Shown one piece after another: positions 50,387 to 61,931 of a stretch of DNA of 64,000 bases. Both the position numbers and the translations under genes were made by a program. The first letter of the stretch is position 1, and each line of letters begins with the position of its first letter. Origin of the DNA: Gammaproteobacteria bacterium (GTDB lineage: Bacteria; Pseudomonadota; Gammaproteobacteria; Xanthomonadales; Rhodanobacteraceae); contig SHNG01000054.1 in assembly GCA_004295005.1 (NCBI GenBank), positions 1-64,000 of the forward strand, in the 5' to 3' direction. The notes beneath the pieces were generated by a model. That model saw only the letters and a list, made by a program, of their open reading frames with translations, searched no databases and had not been told where the DNA came from.

Positions 50387-53300
50387 ATGAGCGGCTTTCG
50401 CCGTCGCCTGCGGCACCTGCGCTTCTTCCTGCAGGCCGGGTTTTCGATTGTCCTGATTGGCGCCGCCTTGCTGGTCGGCTGCATGCGCCTGGCCCTGCCG
50501 TGGCTGGCGGCAAATCCCGAGCGCATCGAAGGCTGGCTCGGGGATCGCATTGGCCGCGCCGTCGACATTGGCAAGGTTGACTGGATCTGGACCCGATCCG
50601 GTCCGCGTCTTTTGTTCGACAGGATCGGAATTGCCGCCGGTGCAGATGGAACACCGGCGCTGGAACTGGCTCGCACCGAACTGGCGCTCAATCTCTACGC
50701 GGCGTTCCAGAAGAATCGTGCCTGGAACGAGTTTCGCCTGGTCGGTTTGAAGCTCGGTCTGGCTCGGGATGAATCCGGTGTCTGGAAACTCAGTGGCGAT
50801 GCAGGCTTGAGTCAAGCTGGCGGCGGTGGATCCATGGGGGCGCTCGGCGCGGTGGTGCTTGCCGATCTTGATCTGTCCATCGAGGATTCCTCGCACCAGA
50901 TCAACCTTAAGCTGCATGTTCCGGAATTGCGCGTCGTCAATCTGGGCAACATCACGCGCGTGCTGGGCCAGCTTGAACCCGGCTCGAATGCCAATGCTTC
51001 GCCCGGTTTGTCACTGGTCGCCGACATTGACTTGGCGCAGCGTTCTGGCCAGCTCTATGCCGGTGGCAGGCAAGTGGACCTTGCTGGCCTCGGCGCGAAC
51101 CAGGCCATGGATGGCATAGCGATCCGCTCCGGCACCGGCAGTCTCGAGCTGTGGGCGGGTTGGGAACAAGGCCGGGTGCAGGATCTCACCAGTCGCATGG
51201 AGCTGGGCAATGTTGTCCTGCAAGGGCGTCAGGCTCTGTCGGTGGATGCCGCCACCCGGATCGAGCCACAGGCTGCCTTTGATCGCCTGCGCGCGAGTGC
51301 GCGTTGGCAGCGCAAGGCCAACGGCTGGAGTCTGGATGTTGCGGACACCGCATTCACCCAGCAGGGCCTGCAGGGATCTCCAGCACGTGCCCGCATCGAA
51401 TTCCTCGACGGTGCCACGAGTGCGCAAATCGATGCCCTCGAGTTGGGGCCACTGACTTCACTGGCCATGCTCAGCGGCCGCGTGCCGGACAAGACACGAC
51501 GCTGGCTTTACCTTGCGAGTCCGCGTGGCAAGGTGCGCAATGTCGATCTGCGCTGGAACGGCTTCGAGGATTTTTCCGTGGACGCGGGCCTCGATGGGCT
51601 CAACATTCACAGCGTCGATGGCATCCCCGGCTTTGATCCGTTGTCAGGTGAGCTGCACGGTGATCGCGAAGCAGTGTTGCTCAACCTGCCGCGCCAGGCT
51701 TCCCGTATCGAATTGCCCAAGGTGTTCCGCAAGGCCTTCGAGTTGTCGGCGCTGGAGGGTGACGTGCTTGCCTGGCGCGATGCCGGCGACTGGATCGTGC
51801 GCACACCGCGATTGCTTGTCGATGGCGAGGAATTCTCCATCGTCGCGCGTGGTGGTCTCGACTTCCAATCCGATCATTCGCGCCCGCTGATTGACCTCGC
51901 CGCGGTGGTTACCCAGGCAAAGGTGGATGCAGCCAAGTTGTTCTGGCCGGTCAACGTCATGCCGGAAACCGTCGTGCACTGGCTGGATCGGGGCCTGGTG
52001 GCGGGCGATGTGACTGGTCATGCATTGGCACGGGGTGACCTGGACCGTTGGCCATTCCTCGACAATTCCGGGCGCTTCGAGGCACAGGCCTGGCTGAAAG
52101 GGCTGGAACTCGATTACCTGGCCGACTGGCCAAGTGGCAAGGGCCTAGATGCCACTGCAACCTTCATCAACAACGGCATGCTGGCCAGCGCGAGCAATGG
52201 AACAGCGCTTCAACTCGGCGTCGATCATGCCGACGCGACCATCGAAAGTTTCCACGATGCCCGCTTGCTGCTGGATATCACCGCGCACGGTACGGGCGAG
52301 GCCATGCTTTCCTACCTGCGCGCGACTTCGATCGGCAGGAACAACGTCGCCTATCTTTCCGGTGTCTCGATTGGTGGCAATGGCGAAGCCGGCATCAAGC
52401 TGGACATTCCGCTGAAGAATACCGAAGGCCTCAAGCTTGATGGCCAGGTGCAGTTGAAGGACGCCAACCTGTCGCACGCCACCTGGGATCTTTCCTTCGC
52501 CAAGGCAAGCGGGCTGGTGCGTTTTGACAGTACTGGCGTGCGCGCCGAATCCCTGGCTACGCAGTACGAGGGCAATCCGGTGAGGCTTGCGCTTGCCATT
52601 GGCGGCATGGCTCGCGATCCGGACAATGTGTTCGAGGCGTCGCTTGAGGGCATGCTGCCGACCTCTGTCGTGTTCGCCAGGGCCACCGACCTGCTGCCTG
52701 CATTGCCACGATTCCCGGGCCAATCCAACTGGCATGTCGGGCTGGAGATCGGGAGTGACAAGGGGCCGGCGAGCACGCGCCGACTGTTGAAACTCGACAG
52801 CGACCTGGTGGGCGTCGCCATCAATCTGCCGGCACCCCTGGGGAAATCGGCAGAACGCCCGCAAGCGTTTTCACTCGCGTTGGCCATGCCGCCGGCGGGA
52901 GAACCCTTCCTCGCCAGCCTTGGCGATGCGGTGCATGTGCAGGGTCGCATGCCCGGCGTGCTGAGCCCCTTCTCTGCACGCCTGGATTTCGGCAGCAAGC
53001 CCACGGCACTGGATCTGCCAGCGCGCGGTCTGCATGTTGCCGGCCAGGTGCGTGAACTGGATGCGGACGGCTGGATCGGGCTGGTGGCGGCAGGCGGCGG
53101 CGGTGATGAGTTGCTGCAGGGCATGCAACTGGAAGCCGATTCCATGCGTCTGGGCGGTCGCGAATTTCCTCAAGTGGGCCTGCAGTTGAGCAACGCCCCG
53201 GATCTCACCACCATCCGCGCAAGTGGCAAGGCAATGCAGGGGGAAATCAGCGTGCCGCGTGCGGACTTGGCCCGTCGTGGCATCACCGCGCAGATGCAGC

Positions 53301-54454
53301 GCCTGTCCTGGCCGGATCCGCCAGCCGGATCCACGGCTGCACCGGCGATCATGCAGGATTTCTCGCCGTCGTCCTTGCCGCCGCTGCACTTGTGGATCGA
53401 GGAATTGCATCTTGGCAGCGCGAATCTCGGTGAACTTCGCCTCGAAAGTTTTCCCAGCGCAACGGGAATGCGCATCGACCTGCTGGAAGCCAAGTCGCCG
53501 AACGTGGACATGCGCGCCAGTGGGGATTGGACGGGTTCGGGCGCTTCGAGCCAGTCGCAATTCAGCATCGACATGACCGCGGAGAATCTTGGCAGCATGC
53601 TTGATGCGTTGGGATTCGATGGCATCATCGATGGCGGGCAGACCATTGCCCGCATCAATGCGAGCTGGCCGGGTACGCCAGCGGCATTTGCCCTGGCCAA
53701 CACCTCGGGCAGCCTGGAAATCGAAGTCGGCCAGGGACGTATCCTCGATGTTGAACCCGGCGCCAGCGGGCGCCTGTTCGGACTGCTTTCATTGCGCGAG
53801 ATTCCGCGCCGGTTGTCGCTGGACTTCAGCGACCTGTTCAAGTCGGGCATGAGCTTCAACTCGATCAAGGGTCGCTTCGAATTGCGCGATGGCAGAGCGT
53901 ACACGGACGATCTGGCCATCAACAGTCCTTCAGCCGATATCACCATCACCGGCAGGACCGGACTGCGCGACAAGGATTACGAGCAAGACATGGTGGTCAT
54001 CCCGCGCGCTGGCGTTGCCTTGCCGGTGGTTGGCGCATTGGCAGGCGGACCCGTCGGTGCCGCCGCAGGCCTGGTGGTGCAATCGTTGATCGGCAAGCGG
54101 ATCAACCGCGCGGCGCGATCGCACTACACGGTTACCGGCAGTTGGCAGAAGCCGCTGATCACGCTGATCAGTCGCGAACAGTCGAAGTCGCAGGACGAAG
54201 CGGACGCGCCGCATGCAGTGGCGCCCGGGTTCCCGGGCGCGGGACCCTTGATGTCTTCCAGTGAAGATCATCAGGATGCAAACCTCGAGTGGTCGATTCC
54301 CTGGACATATTCCTGGATGCGGAATGTGCAATCCAGGCAGGGTCTGCCTGCCGAGTCGACATCGGAGGCACCAGGGAATCCAGTTCCGCTGGAATCCGAT
54401 CGCGAGGATCAGATCCGCGAAAAGCCCCAGGACACCATGCGGCCTTCGGCGTAG
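50387..54454 (+). CDS. yhdP: YhdP family AsmA-like envelope protein (1355 aa)
   Basis: A very large inner-membrane-anchored periplasmic protein of the YhdP/TIGR02099 family, thought to help move phospholipids to the outer membrane. There is one N-terminal membrane helix (GFSIVLIGAALLVGCMRLAL). The DUF3971 region begins at about residue 20 (DRIGRAVDIGKVDWIWTRSG). The long middle is beta-helical. The C-terminal AsmA_2 region has GRLFGLLSLREIPRRLSLDF and INSPSADITITGRTGL. About 60 polar residues are added at the end (SREQSKSQDEADAPHA onward), the last 15 overlapping the opposing NUDIX gene. It is located after rng as in E. coli, where YhdP has 1266 residues. Confidence 0.92.
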   Translation: MSGFRRRLRHLRFFLQAGFSIVLIGAALLVGCMRLALPWLAANPERIEGWLGDRIGRAVDIGKVDWIWTRSGPRLLFDRIGIAAGADGTPALELARTELALNLYAAFQKNRAWNEFRLVGLKLGLARDESGVWKLSGDAGLSQAGGGGSMGALGAVVLADLDLSIEDSSHQINLKLHVPELRVVNLGNITRVLGQLEPGSNANASPGLSLVADIDLAQRSGQLYAGGRQVDLAGLGANQAMDGIAIRSGTGSLELWAGWEQGRVQDLTSRMELGNVVLQGRQALSVDAATRIEPQAAFDRLRASARWQRKANGWSLDVADTAFTQQGLQGSPARARIEFLDGATSAQIDALELGPLTSLAMLSGRVPDKTRRWLYLASPRGKVRNVDLRWNGFEDFSVDAGLDGLNIHSVDGIPGFDPLSGELHGDREAVLLNLPRQASRIELPKVFRKAFELSALEGDVLAWRDAGDWIVRTPRLLVDGEEFSIVARGGLDFQSDHSRPLIDLAAVVTQAKVDAAKLFWPVNVMPETVVHWLDRGLVAGDVTGHALARGDLDRWPFLDNSGRFEAQAWLKGLELDYLADWPSGKGLDATATFINNGMLASASNGTALQLGVDHADATIESFHDARLLLDITAHGTGEAMLSYLRATSIGRNNVAYLSGVSIGGNGEAGIKLDIPLKNTEGLKLDGQVQLKDANLSHATWDLSFAKASGLVRFDSTGVRAESLATQYEGNPVRLALAIGGMARDPDNVFEASLEGMLPTSVVFARATDLLPALPRFPGQSNWHVGLEIGSDKGPASTRRLLKLDSDLVGVAINLPAPLGKSAERPQAFSLALAMPPAGEPFLASLGDAVHVQGRMPGVLSPFSARLDFGSKPTALDLPARGLHVAGQVRELDADGWIGLVAAGGGGDELLQGMQLEADSMRLGGREFPQVGLQLSNAPDLTTIRASGKAMQGEISVPRADLARRGITAQMQRLSWPDPPAGSTAAPAIMQDFSPSSLPPLHLWIEELHLGSANLGELRLESFPSATGMRIDLLEAKSPNVDMRASGDWTGSGASSQSQFSIDMTAENLGSMLDALGFDGIIDGGQTIARINASWPGTPAAFALANTSGSLEIEVGQGRILDVEPGASGRLFGLLSLREIPRRLSLDFSDLFKSGMSFNSIKGRFELRDGRAYTDDLAINSPSADITITGRTGLRDKDYEQDMVVIPRAGVALPVVGALAGGPVGAAAGLVVQSLIGKRINRAARSHYTVTGSWQKPLITLISREQSKSQDEADAPHAVAPGFPGAGPLMSSSEDHQDANLEWSIPWTYSWMRNVQSRQGLPAESTSEAPGNPVPLESDREDQIREKPQDTMRPSA

Positions 54455-54897
54455 GGCATCACGCCATGGAACATGCGCGGATCGTTGTCGAACACCATGG
54501 GCAGGAAATGGCGATCTCCCTCCCACATCGGCAGTTCGAGGATGCGTTCAACCGGAATCCACTCGAGCGTGCCCTCGGCATTGGCATCCGCAGGCGTTCC
54601 GCTGAAGCCTTCGATGAGAAACACGAAACCCAGCCAGTCCTCTCCCTGCTTGCCGAATCCCGGCCAACTGATCGTGCCGCGCAGGGACATTTGCGTGCAT
54701 TCGATTCCGGCTTCCTCGCGGATTTCGCGCGTCATGCAGGTCACGACATCCTCGTTCGGGTCCATCTTTCCACCCAGGCCGTTGTACTTGCCGAGGTGCT
54801 GGTCATCCGCGCGCGCGTTGCGGTGGACCAGAAGAACCTGCGAACGATCCGTGGACAGGACATAGCCGAGCGTGGCGACGATAGGGGTGTAGGGCAT
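54409..54897 (-). CDS. NUDIX hydrolase, 8-oxo-dGTP diphosphatase-like
   Basis: A 162-residue protein with NUDIX box GLGGKMDPNEDVVTCMTREI followed by REEAGIE; all metal glutamates are present. The set LLVHRNARADDQHLGKYNGLG resembles MutT/MTH1-type purine NTP pyrophosphatases (YNGLGGK). That suggests clean-up of oxidised nucleotides. The start MPYTPIVATLGYVL is chosen; a TTG four codons upstream is possible. The 3' end overlaps yhdP by 46 bases on the opposite strand. Confidence 0.87.
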   Translation of the reverse strand: MPYTPIVATLGYVLSTDRSQVLLVHRNARADDQHLGKYNGLGGKMDPNEDVVTCMTREIREEAGIECTQMSLRGTISWPGFGKQGEDWLGFVFLIEGFSGTPADANAEGTLEWIPVERILELPMWEGDRHFLPMVFDNDPRMFHGVMPYAEGRMVSWGFSRI

Positions 54898-54959
54898 GGC
54901 CTTGCGCAATTGAATGGGGGCAAGGCAGATTTTCGCAGATGCCGGGTAAGGGTGCCGCG

Positions 54960-55874
54960 ATGAACATGAAACCGGATGGCTTTCGGGCCCGTGCCACCTT
55001 GAAGGGCGTCTTTGCCATCGTGCTGTGGTCGTCGCTGGCCTTGCTGGCCCTGGTGACGCGCGACTTGCCGACCTTCGAGGTGCTTGCGATCACCTTCGCC
55101 ATCGGCAGCCTGGCCAGCCTGCTGATGCCCACCGCACAACCGGGATTCTCCGCGCGCTGGCGCCAGCCCTGGGCGGCGTTTGCGTTGACCGTAGTCGGCT
55201 TGTTCGGCTATCACGCCCTGTACTTCGTTGCCTTTCGCTTCGCGCCCGCGGTTGAAGTCAATCTGATCAACTACCTGTGGCCATTGCTGATCGTTGTTTT
55301 CGCGATGCTGATGCCTGGTGCGAGCGTCAACCGTTGGCAAATTGCTGGTTCACTGACCGGATTGTCCGGTGTCGCCCTGATGATGACGGGCGGGTCGGGT
55401 GCCGAGCTGTCGGCACGGCATTTGACTGGATACGGTTGTGCGTTTGCCGCCGCGTTGGTGTGGTCTTCGTATTCCGTACTCAATCGCCGCTTTCATGCCG
55501 TGCCGAGTTCAAGCCTTGGCGCAAGCTGCATGACCGTTGCGCTGCTTGCGGCATTGGCGCACCTGGCGTTCGAAACGACGGTCGTGCCCAATGTCTGGCA
55601 GTGCGCATTTCTGCTGCTCATGGGGCTGGGGCCGGTCGGCATTGCCTTTCGCCTTTGGGACCAGGGCACCAAACATGGCGATCTCGGCGTGCTGGGTACC
55701 CTGTCCTATGCTGCACCGGTGCTCTCGACCTTGCTCCTGTTGCTCAGCGGGCGTGCCGAAGCGCATTGGGGACAAGCGGTGGCTATTGCGTTGCTTCTGC
55801 TCGGTGCCTGGTTCAGTGTTCACCTTGGTCGAAATCGGGCTTCGGGTGAGCCGAATCCGGAGCAAGCCCGCTAG
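54960..55874 (+). CDS. EamA/DMT-family exporter, YddG-like
   Basis: A 304-residue inner-membrane protein with ten hydrophobic segments in two EamA repeats. The first opens GVFAIVLWSSLALLALVTRD, the second GYGCAFAAALVWSSYSVLNR. The conserved helix VNLINYLWPLLIVVFAMLM resembles YddG, the aromatic amino-acid and methyl-viologen exporter; the substrate here is not known. AAGGG eight bases before 54960 supports this start over 54939. The stop overlaps the opposing DUF1244 gene by 4 bases. Confidence 0.87.
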   Translation: MNMKPDGFRARATLKGVFAIVLWSSLALLALVTRDLPTFEVLAITFAIGSLASLLMPTAQPGFSARWRQPWAAFALTVVGLFGYHALYFVAFRFAPAVEVNLINYLWPLLIVVFAMLMPGASVNRWQIAGSLTGLSGVALMMTGGSGAELSARHLTGYGCAFAAALVWSSYSVLNRRFHAVPSSSLGASCMTVALLAALAHLAFETTVVPNVWQCAFLLLMGLGPVGIAFRLWDQGTKHGDLGVLGTLSYAAPVLSTLLLLLSGRAEAHWGQAVAIALLLLGAWFSVHLGRNRASGEPNPEQAR

Positions 55875-56170
55875 CGGTTTTGTCTTGCCTGTGCCTCGGC
55901 AAACGCCGCTTGCTCCTGCGCCGTGGCTTCGCGCTGGAAGCGCGCTTTCCAGTCTGCAAACGGCATGCCGTAGATGCGCTCGCGCGCCTGCTCCTTGTCG
56001 AGTTCGAGGCCACGCGCCTCGGCCGCTTCGCGGTACCAGTCGGCCAGGCAGTTGCGGCAAAACCCGGCATGCGTCATCAGGCTGATGTTCTGTACGTCCG
56101 AACGCACGGCCAGGTGCTCAAGCAGGCGCCGGAATGCCGCCGACTCGAGTTCCTTGCTGATATCGCTCAT
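55871..56170 (-). CDS. DUF1244 family protein
   Basis: A 99-residue cytoplasmic protein. The segment LEHLAVRSDVQNISLMTHAG followed by FCRNCLADWYREAAE is diagnostic of DUF1244, with the CxxC-type pair (FCRNCL). The central part (ARERIYGMPFADWKARFQ) is conserved too. Its function is unknown; the structure is known to be small and helical. It converges on the EamA gene with a 4-base overlap. Confidence 0.88.
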   Translation of the reverse strand: MSDISKELESAAFRRLLEHLAVRSDVQNISLMTHAGFCRNCLADWYREAAEARGLELDKEQARERIYGMPFADWKARFQREATAQEQAAFAEAQARQNR

Positions 56171-56221
56171 GGATGACTCTGCCTGGGTTGGTCTCGATGC
56201 ACGCCATTTTAGCGCGGGCGA

Positions 56222-56692
56222 TCAACGGGCAACCGGCGTGCAGACCACCTCGGCCAGAATGCTGTGGGCGATGAAGCATTCTTCGTGCGCCGCATGATGC
56301 ATGGCCGTGATTTCCTCGTCCGATGGCACGCGGTCACCACCGAAGCGCGCATCGGGTGACAGATTGATCCGCGTGATCGCCAGTTTGCCGAGTGCGTTCT
56401 TCGACATCGTGCCGCGTGCCGTGTCGGTGTACTCGCTGACGACGAAGCCCCGTTTGGCGGCAATCGAGAGGAACCAGAGCATGTGGCAACTCGAAAGGCT
56501 GGCAACGAAGGCTTCCTCCGGATCAACCGCCGCAGGCGAAGACATCGGCACGGGCACCACGGATGGTGAGGCTGATGCAACTACGACGCTGCCGCCATCG
56601 AAGGCCCAACTGTGATTGCGGCTGTAGCGGTTGTCGGTGAAGGCCTCGCCAACGGCCAGGTGCCAACGGATGGTGGCCTCATGGGTGCTCAT
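56222..56692 (-). CDS. OsmC/Ohr family peroxiredoxin-like protein
   Basis: A 156-residue OsmC-fold protein. The first conserved region is PEEAFVASLSSCHMLWFLSI, with the peroxidatic Cys at CHM near residue 70. The second Cys lies in HAAHEECFIAHSIL near residue 141. Such proteins reduce organic hydroperoxides with lipoyl or thiol partners. The start MSTHEATIRWHL is the usual position; a frame reaching 56890 overlaps folD's leader. It is divergent from folD. Confidence 0.88.
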   Translation of the reverse strand: MSTHEATIRWHLAVGEAFTDNRYSRNHSWAFDGGSVVVASASPSVVPVPMSSPAAVDPEEAFVASLSSCHMLWFLSIAAKRGFVVSEYTDTARGTMSKNALGKLAITRINLSPDARFGGDRVPSDEEITAMHHAAHEECFIAHSILAEVVCTPVAR

Positions 56693-56880
56693 TTCTCTGC
56701 CTCGAACGTCGTGCGCATGGAGTATTGCGCCAGTAAAGCCGAATTTGCGGGGTCGTTGAGGTGCCGGTTTTGCTGGATCGCATGGAACCAGTGGCGTCTG
56801 TCGCCATGGCCCTCGGCTCGCCCGGGTTTGAGCCATCGCCGCCGGGAAGGGATAATGCGCGCCCCATCGCAGGAGTTGCA

Positions 56881-59263
<2,383 letters not shown>

Positions 59264-59266
59264 TTG

Positions 59267-59580
59267 GAAACCGGGAATCGGGAATAGGTGCTTTCCACCT
59301 CTCCCGCTGGCGGGAGAGGTCGCGCCAAGGGCGCGGGTGAGGGTGAAGCCAGGGAATGTTTGGAGCCTTGCGCTTGTGGGTTGCACCACCCTCACCCCGG
59401 CCCTCTCCCGCCAGCGGGAGAGGGAGAGTTCATGGTCGCGGTAAGAAGGCGGGAATTGCAAATTGGAAGCAGGCCGGAATTGTCGCGGCCGTTTTGCAGG
59501 AGGTGAGTGCAATGCACGGTGCAGTTGACGAGCGTGGCGCGCGTGGCTCTGACCACTCCCCATTTCCGATTCCCCATTCC
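59267..59580. repeat. Nested repeats between guaB and guaA, entering the guaA frame
   Basis: Outer arms GGAAACCGGGAATCGGGAAT (59267-59286) and, inverted, CATTTCCGATTCCCCATTCC (59560-59579) flank the segment. Inside lie two copies of the CCTCTCCCGC palindrome (59298-59319, 59401-59424) in the arrangement GTGAGGGTG ... CACCCTCACC that forms a long hairpin. The right outer arm is downstream of the guaA ATG and is translated. Confidence 0.75.
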
Positions 59581-61140
59581 CGGCTTCACAACGACAAGAT
59601 CCTGATCCTCGATTTCGGTGCGCAGTACACGCAGTTGATTGCACGACGCGTGCGCGAGATCGGCGTGTATTGCGAGATCTGGGCCTGGGATCACGATCCT
59701 GCAGAGATTGCCGCGTTCGGGGCCAGGGGCATCATCCTTTCCGGTGGTCCTGAATCCACCACGCTTCCCGGTGCGCCGCGTGCGCCGCAGCAGGTGTTTG
59801 ATTGTGGGTTGCCGATTCTCGGCATCTGCTACGGCATGCAGACCCTGGCTGCGCAGTTGGGCGGCGCTACCGAAGCCGCCGATGCGCGCGAGTTCGGTCA
59901 CGCTGAAGTCGAGTTGATTGCCCACGATGCACTGCTGGGCGGTTTGAGCGATCACGGCGGCAAGCCGCGCCTCAATGTGTGGATGAGCCATGGCGATCAC
60001 GTGGCCACGGCACCGCCGGGATTCACCGTTACCGCGAGAACCGACCGCATTCCGGTCGCAGCCATGGCCAACGAGGACAAGCGCTGGTACGGCGTGCAGT
60101 TCCACCCAGAGGTAACCCACACCTTGCAAGGCCAAACTTTGCTGCGCCGCTTTCTGGTGGACATCTGCGGCTGTGCAACGCTATGGACGGCCGAGCACAT
60201 CATCGAGGACCAGATTGCGCGGGTGCGCGAACAGGTTGGCAGCGACGAGGTGATCCTCGGACTTTCCGGCGGCGTCGATTCATCCGTGGTTGCCGCGCTC
60301 TTGCACAAGGCCATCGGTGATCAGCTCACCTGCGTGTTTGTCGATACAGGTCTCTTGCGCTGGCAGGAAGGCGACCAGGTGATGGCCATGTTCGGCGAGC
60401 ACATGGGCGTAAAGGTGATCCGCGTGAATGCGGCTGCGCGTTACTTCAAGGCATTGGCTGGCGTTGCCGATCCGGAAGCCAAGCGCAAGATCATCGGCAA
60501 TCTTTTCATCGAAATCTTCGAGGAAGAATCACGCAAGCTGGCCAACGCAAGATGGCTGGCGCAGGGCACTATCTACCCGGACGTGATCGAATCGGCCGGC
60601 AGCAAGACCGGCAAGGCGCATGTGATCAAGAGCCACCACAATGTCGGCGGCCTGCCTGCCCACATGAATCTCGGCCTGGTTGAACCCTTGCGCGAACTGT
60701 TCAAGGACGAAGTGCGCAGGCTTGGCGTGGAGCTCGGCCTGCCGCGTGAAATGGTTTATCGCCACCCATTCCCAGGCCCCGGGCTCGGCGTGCGCATTCT
60801 TGGCGAAGTGAAACCCGAATACGCCGATCTTCTTGCCCGCGCCGATGCCATCTTCATCGACGAGCTGCGCAAGGTCGATCTGTACGACAAGGTGAGCCAG
60901 GCGTTTGCCGTGTTCCTGCCGGTCAAATCGGTCGGTGTGGTCGGCGACGCCCGCGCCTACGAATGGGTGATCGCCCTGCGCGCCGTGGAAACCATCGACT
61001 TCATGACCGCGCACTGGGCGCACCTGCCATATGACTTCCTCGGAAGGGTTTCCAACCGCATCATCAACGAACTGCGCGGCGTTTCCCGCGTGGTCTACGA
61101 CATCTCCGGCAAGCCCCCGGCGACGATTGAGTGGGAGTAG
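59512..61140 (+). CDS. guaA: GMP synthase (GuaA) with repeat-derived N-terminus
   Basis: Aminates XMP to GMP using glutamine. It is 542 residues. The class I glutaminase domain begins [20 protein letters not shown], with Cys in ILGICYGMQ and HPEVTHT. The ATP-pyrophosphatase has the P-loop [17 protein letters not shown]; the dimerisation domain ends PPATIEWE. Family members start a few residues before DKILILDFG. Here the only possible start is ATG 59512, preceded by AGGAGGTGAG with 8 bases spacing. It adds about 30 residues ([17 protein letters not shown]) that match the translated intergenic repeat. Confidence 0.93.
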   Translation: MHGAVDERGARGSDHSPFPIPHSRLHNDKILILDFGAQYTQLIARRVREIGVYCEIWAWDHDPAEIAAFGARGIILSGGPESTTLPGAPRAPQQVFDCGLPILGICYGMQTLAAQLGGATEAADAREFGHAEVELIAHDALLGGLSDHGGKPRLNVWMSHGDHVATAPPGFTVTARTDRIPVAAMANEDKRWYGVQFHPEVTHTLQGQTLLRRFLVDICGCATLWTAEHIIEDQIARVREQVGSDEVILGLSGGVDSSVVAALLHKAIGDQLTCVFVDTGLLRWQEGDQVMAMFGEHMGVKVIRVNAAARYFKALAGVADPEAKRKIIGNLFIEIFEEESRKLANARWLAQGTIYPDVIESAGSKTGKAHVIKSHHNVGGLPAHMNLGLVEPLRELFKDEVRRLGVELGLPREMVYRHPFPGPGLGVRILGEVKPEYADLLARADAIFIDELRKVDLYDKVSQAFAVFLPVKSVGVVGDARAYEWVIALRAVETIDFMTAHWAHLPYDFLGRVSNRIINELRGVSRVVYDISGKPPATIEWE

Positions 61141-61182
61141 CGGGCTGACCGCGGCAGTGTCGAGGAAGGTTTCGCCATCGGC

Positions 61183-61767
61183 TCAATCCCAGCAGTTTGC
61201 CGGTTGATCGTTGATGGCGACCCAGAAGCGCGATCCGTTGGTGATATTTCCTTGGGCCATGAATCCCCAGCCGCCCTTCGCGCCGTCGCGGGTCCATCCA
61301 TCGTGGTGCTCGGCCATGCGCCAACCCTCGCCGAGATGCGAGGCGCACCAGGCGTTGGCTTCGTCCTGGCTTGCAAACTGGTCACCGCGTACGGCTGGAG
61401 CCAGTGCAACCCGACCTCCTGCCCAACCAGAGTAGAAGTCGTTGCTCTGTGAACTCCTGGAGTTCGATCCCGACGCGACATCGGGTGGTGGCCTGCCGTC
61501 CACTTTCAAGCAGAGAACTGGCCGCTCCAGCGAACAAGCGGTATCACCCTCATACGCGTTGCAGCCTTGTCCTTCGATTCTTGGTTCGCCATGGCAGCTG
61601 ACCAGGGTGACATCGCCGCGATTCGTCGCATGGTGTGGCGTTACGCCCCAAGTCATGCCCATTCTTGACGCAGGCTCAAGATGAACCTGGATCTCCTCGG
61701 CCTGAGCGGTAGCAATTTGCCCGGCACATACGGCAACCACGAAGGCAACAAGCACGTTGCGGAACAT
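61183..61767 (-). CDS. Exported Cys/Trp-rich protein of unknown function (194 aa)
   Basis: Not recognised. The signal peptide is MFRNVLVAFVVAVCAGQIATAQA; GAGGAG before the ATG supports the start. The mature region has about six cysteines (VSCHGEPR, QGCNAYEGDTACS, PVLCLKV, AWCASHLG, PANCWD), suggesting disulfides. The C-terminal part EANAWCASHLGEGWRMAEHH and GSRFWVAINDQPANCWD resembles a C-type-lectin or sulfatase-modifying-like loop pattern: a guess. It is convergent with guaA, divergent from the phospholipase D gene. Confidence 0.65.
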   Translation of the reverse strand: MFRNVLVAFVVAVCAGQIATAQAEEIQVHLEPASRMGMTWGVTPHHATNRGDVTLVSCHGEPRIEGQGCNAYEGDTACSLERPVLCLKVDGRPPPDVASGSNSRSSQSNDFYSGWAGGRVALAPAVRGDQFASQDEANAWCASHLGEGWRMAEHHDGWTRDGAKGGWGFMAQGNITNGSRFWVAINDQPANCWD

Positions 61768-61931
61768 TCCAGTCTCCTCGACACAGGGAAAAACCGTGCA
61801 ACGCAACGCCATGTCTTCCGGGGTTGATCGGACGATGGCCTCGAGACTGGCAAACAGGTGACAGGTTGACGCAAGCGGTCAAGGTCTGCAACGTTGCCCC
61901 AGGGAAACGGTTGTATTGACACCGAGGGTAC

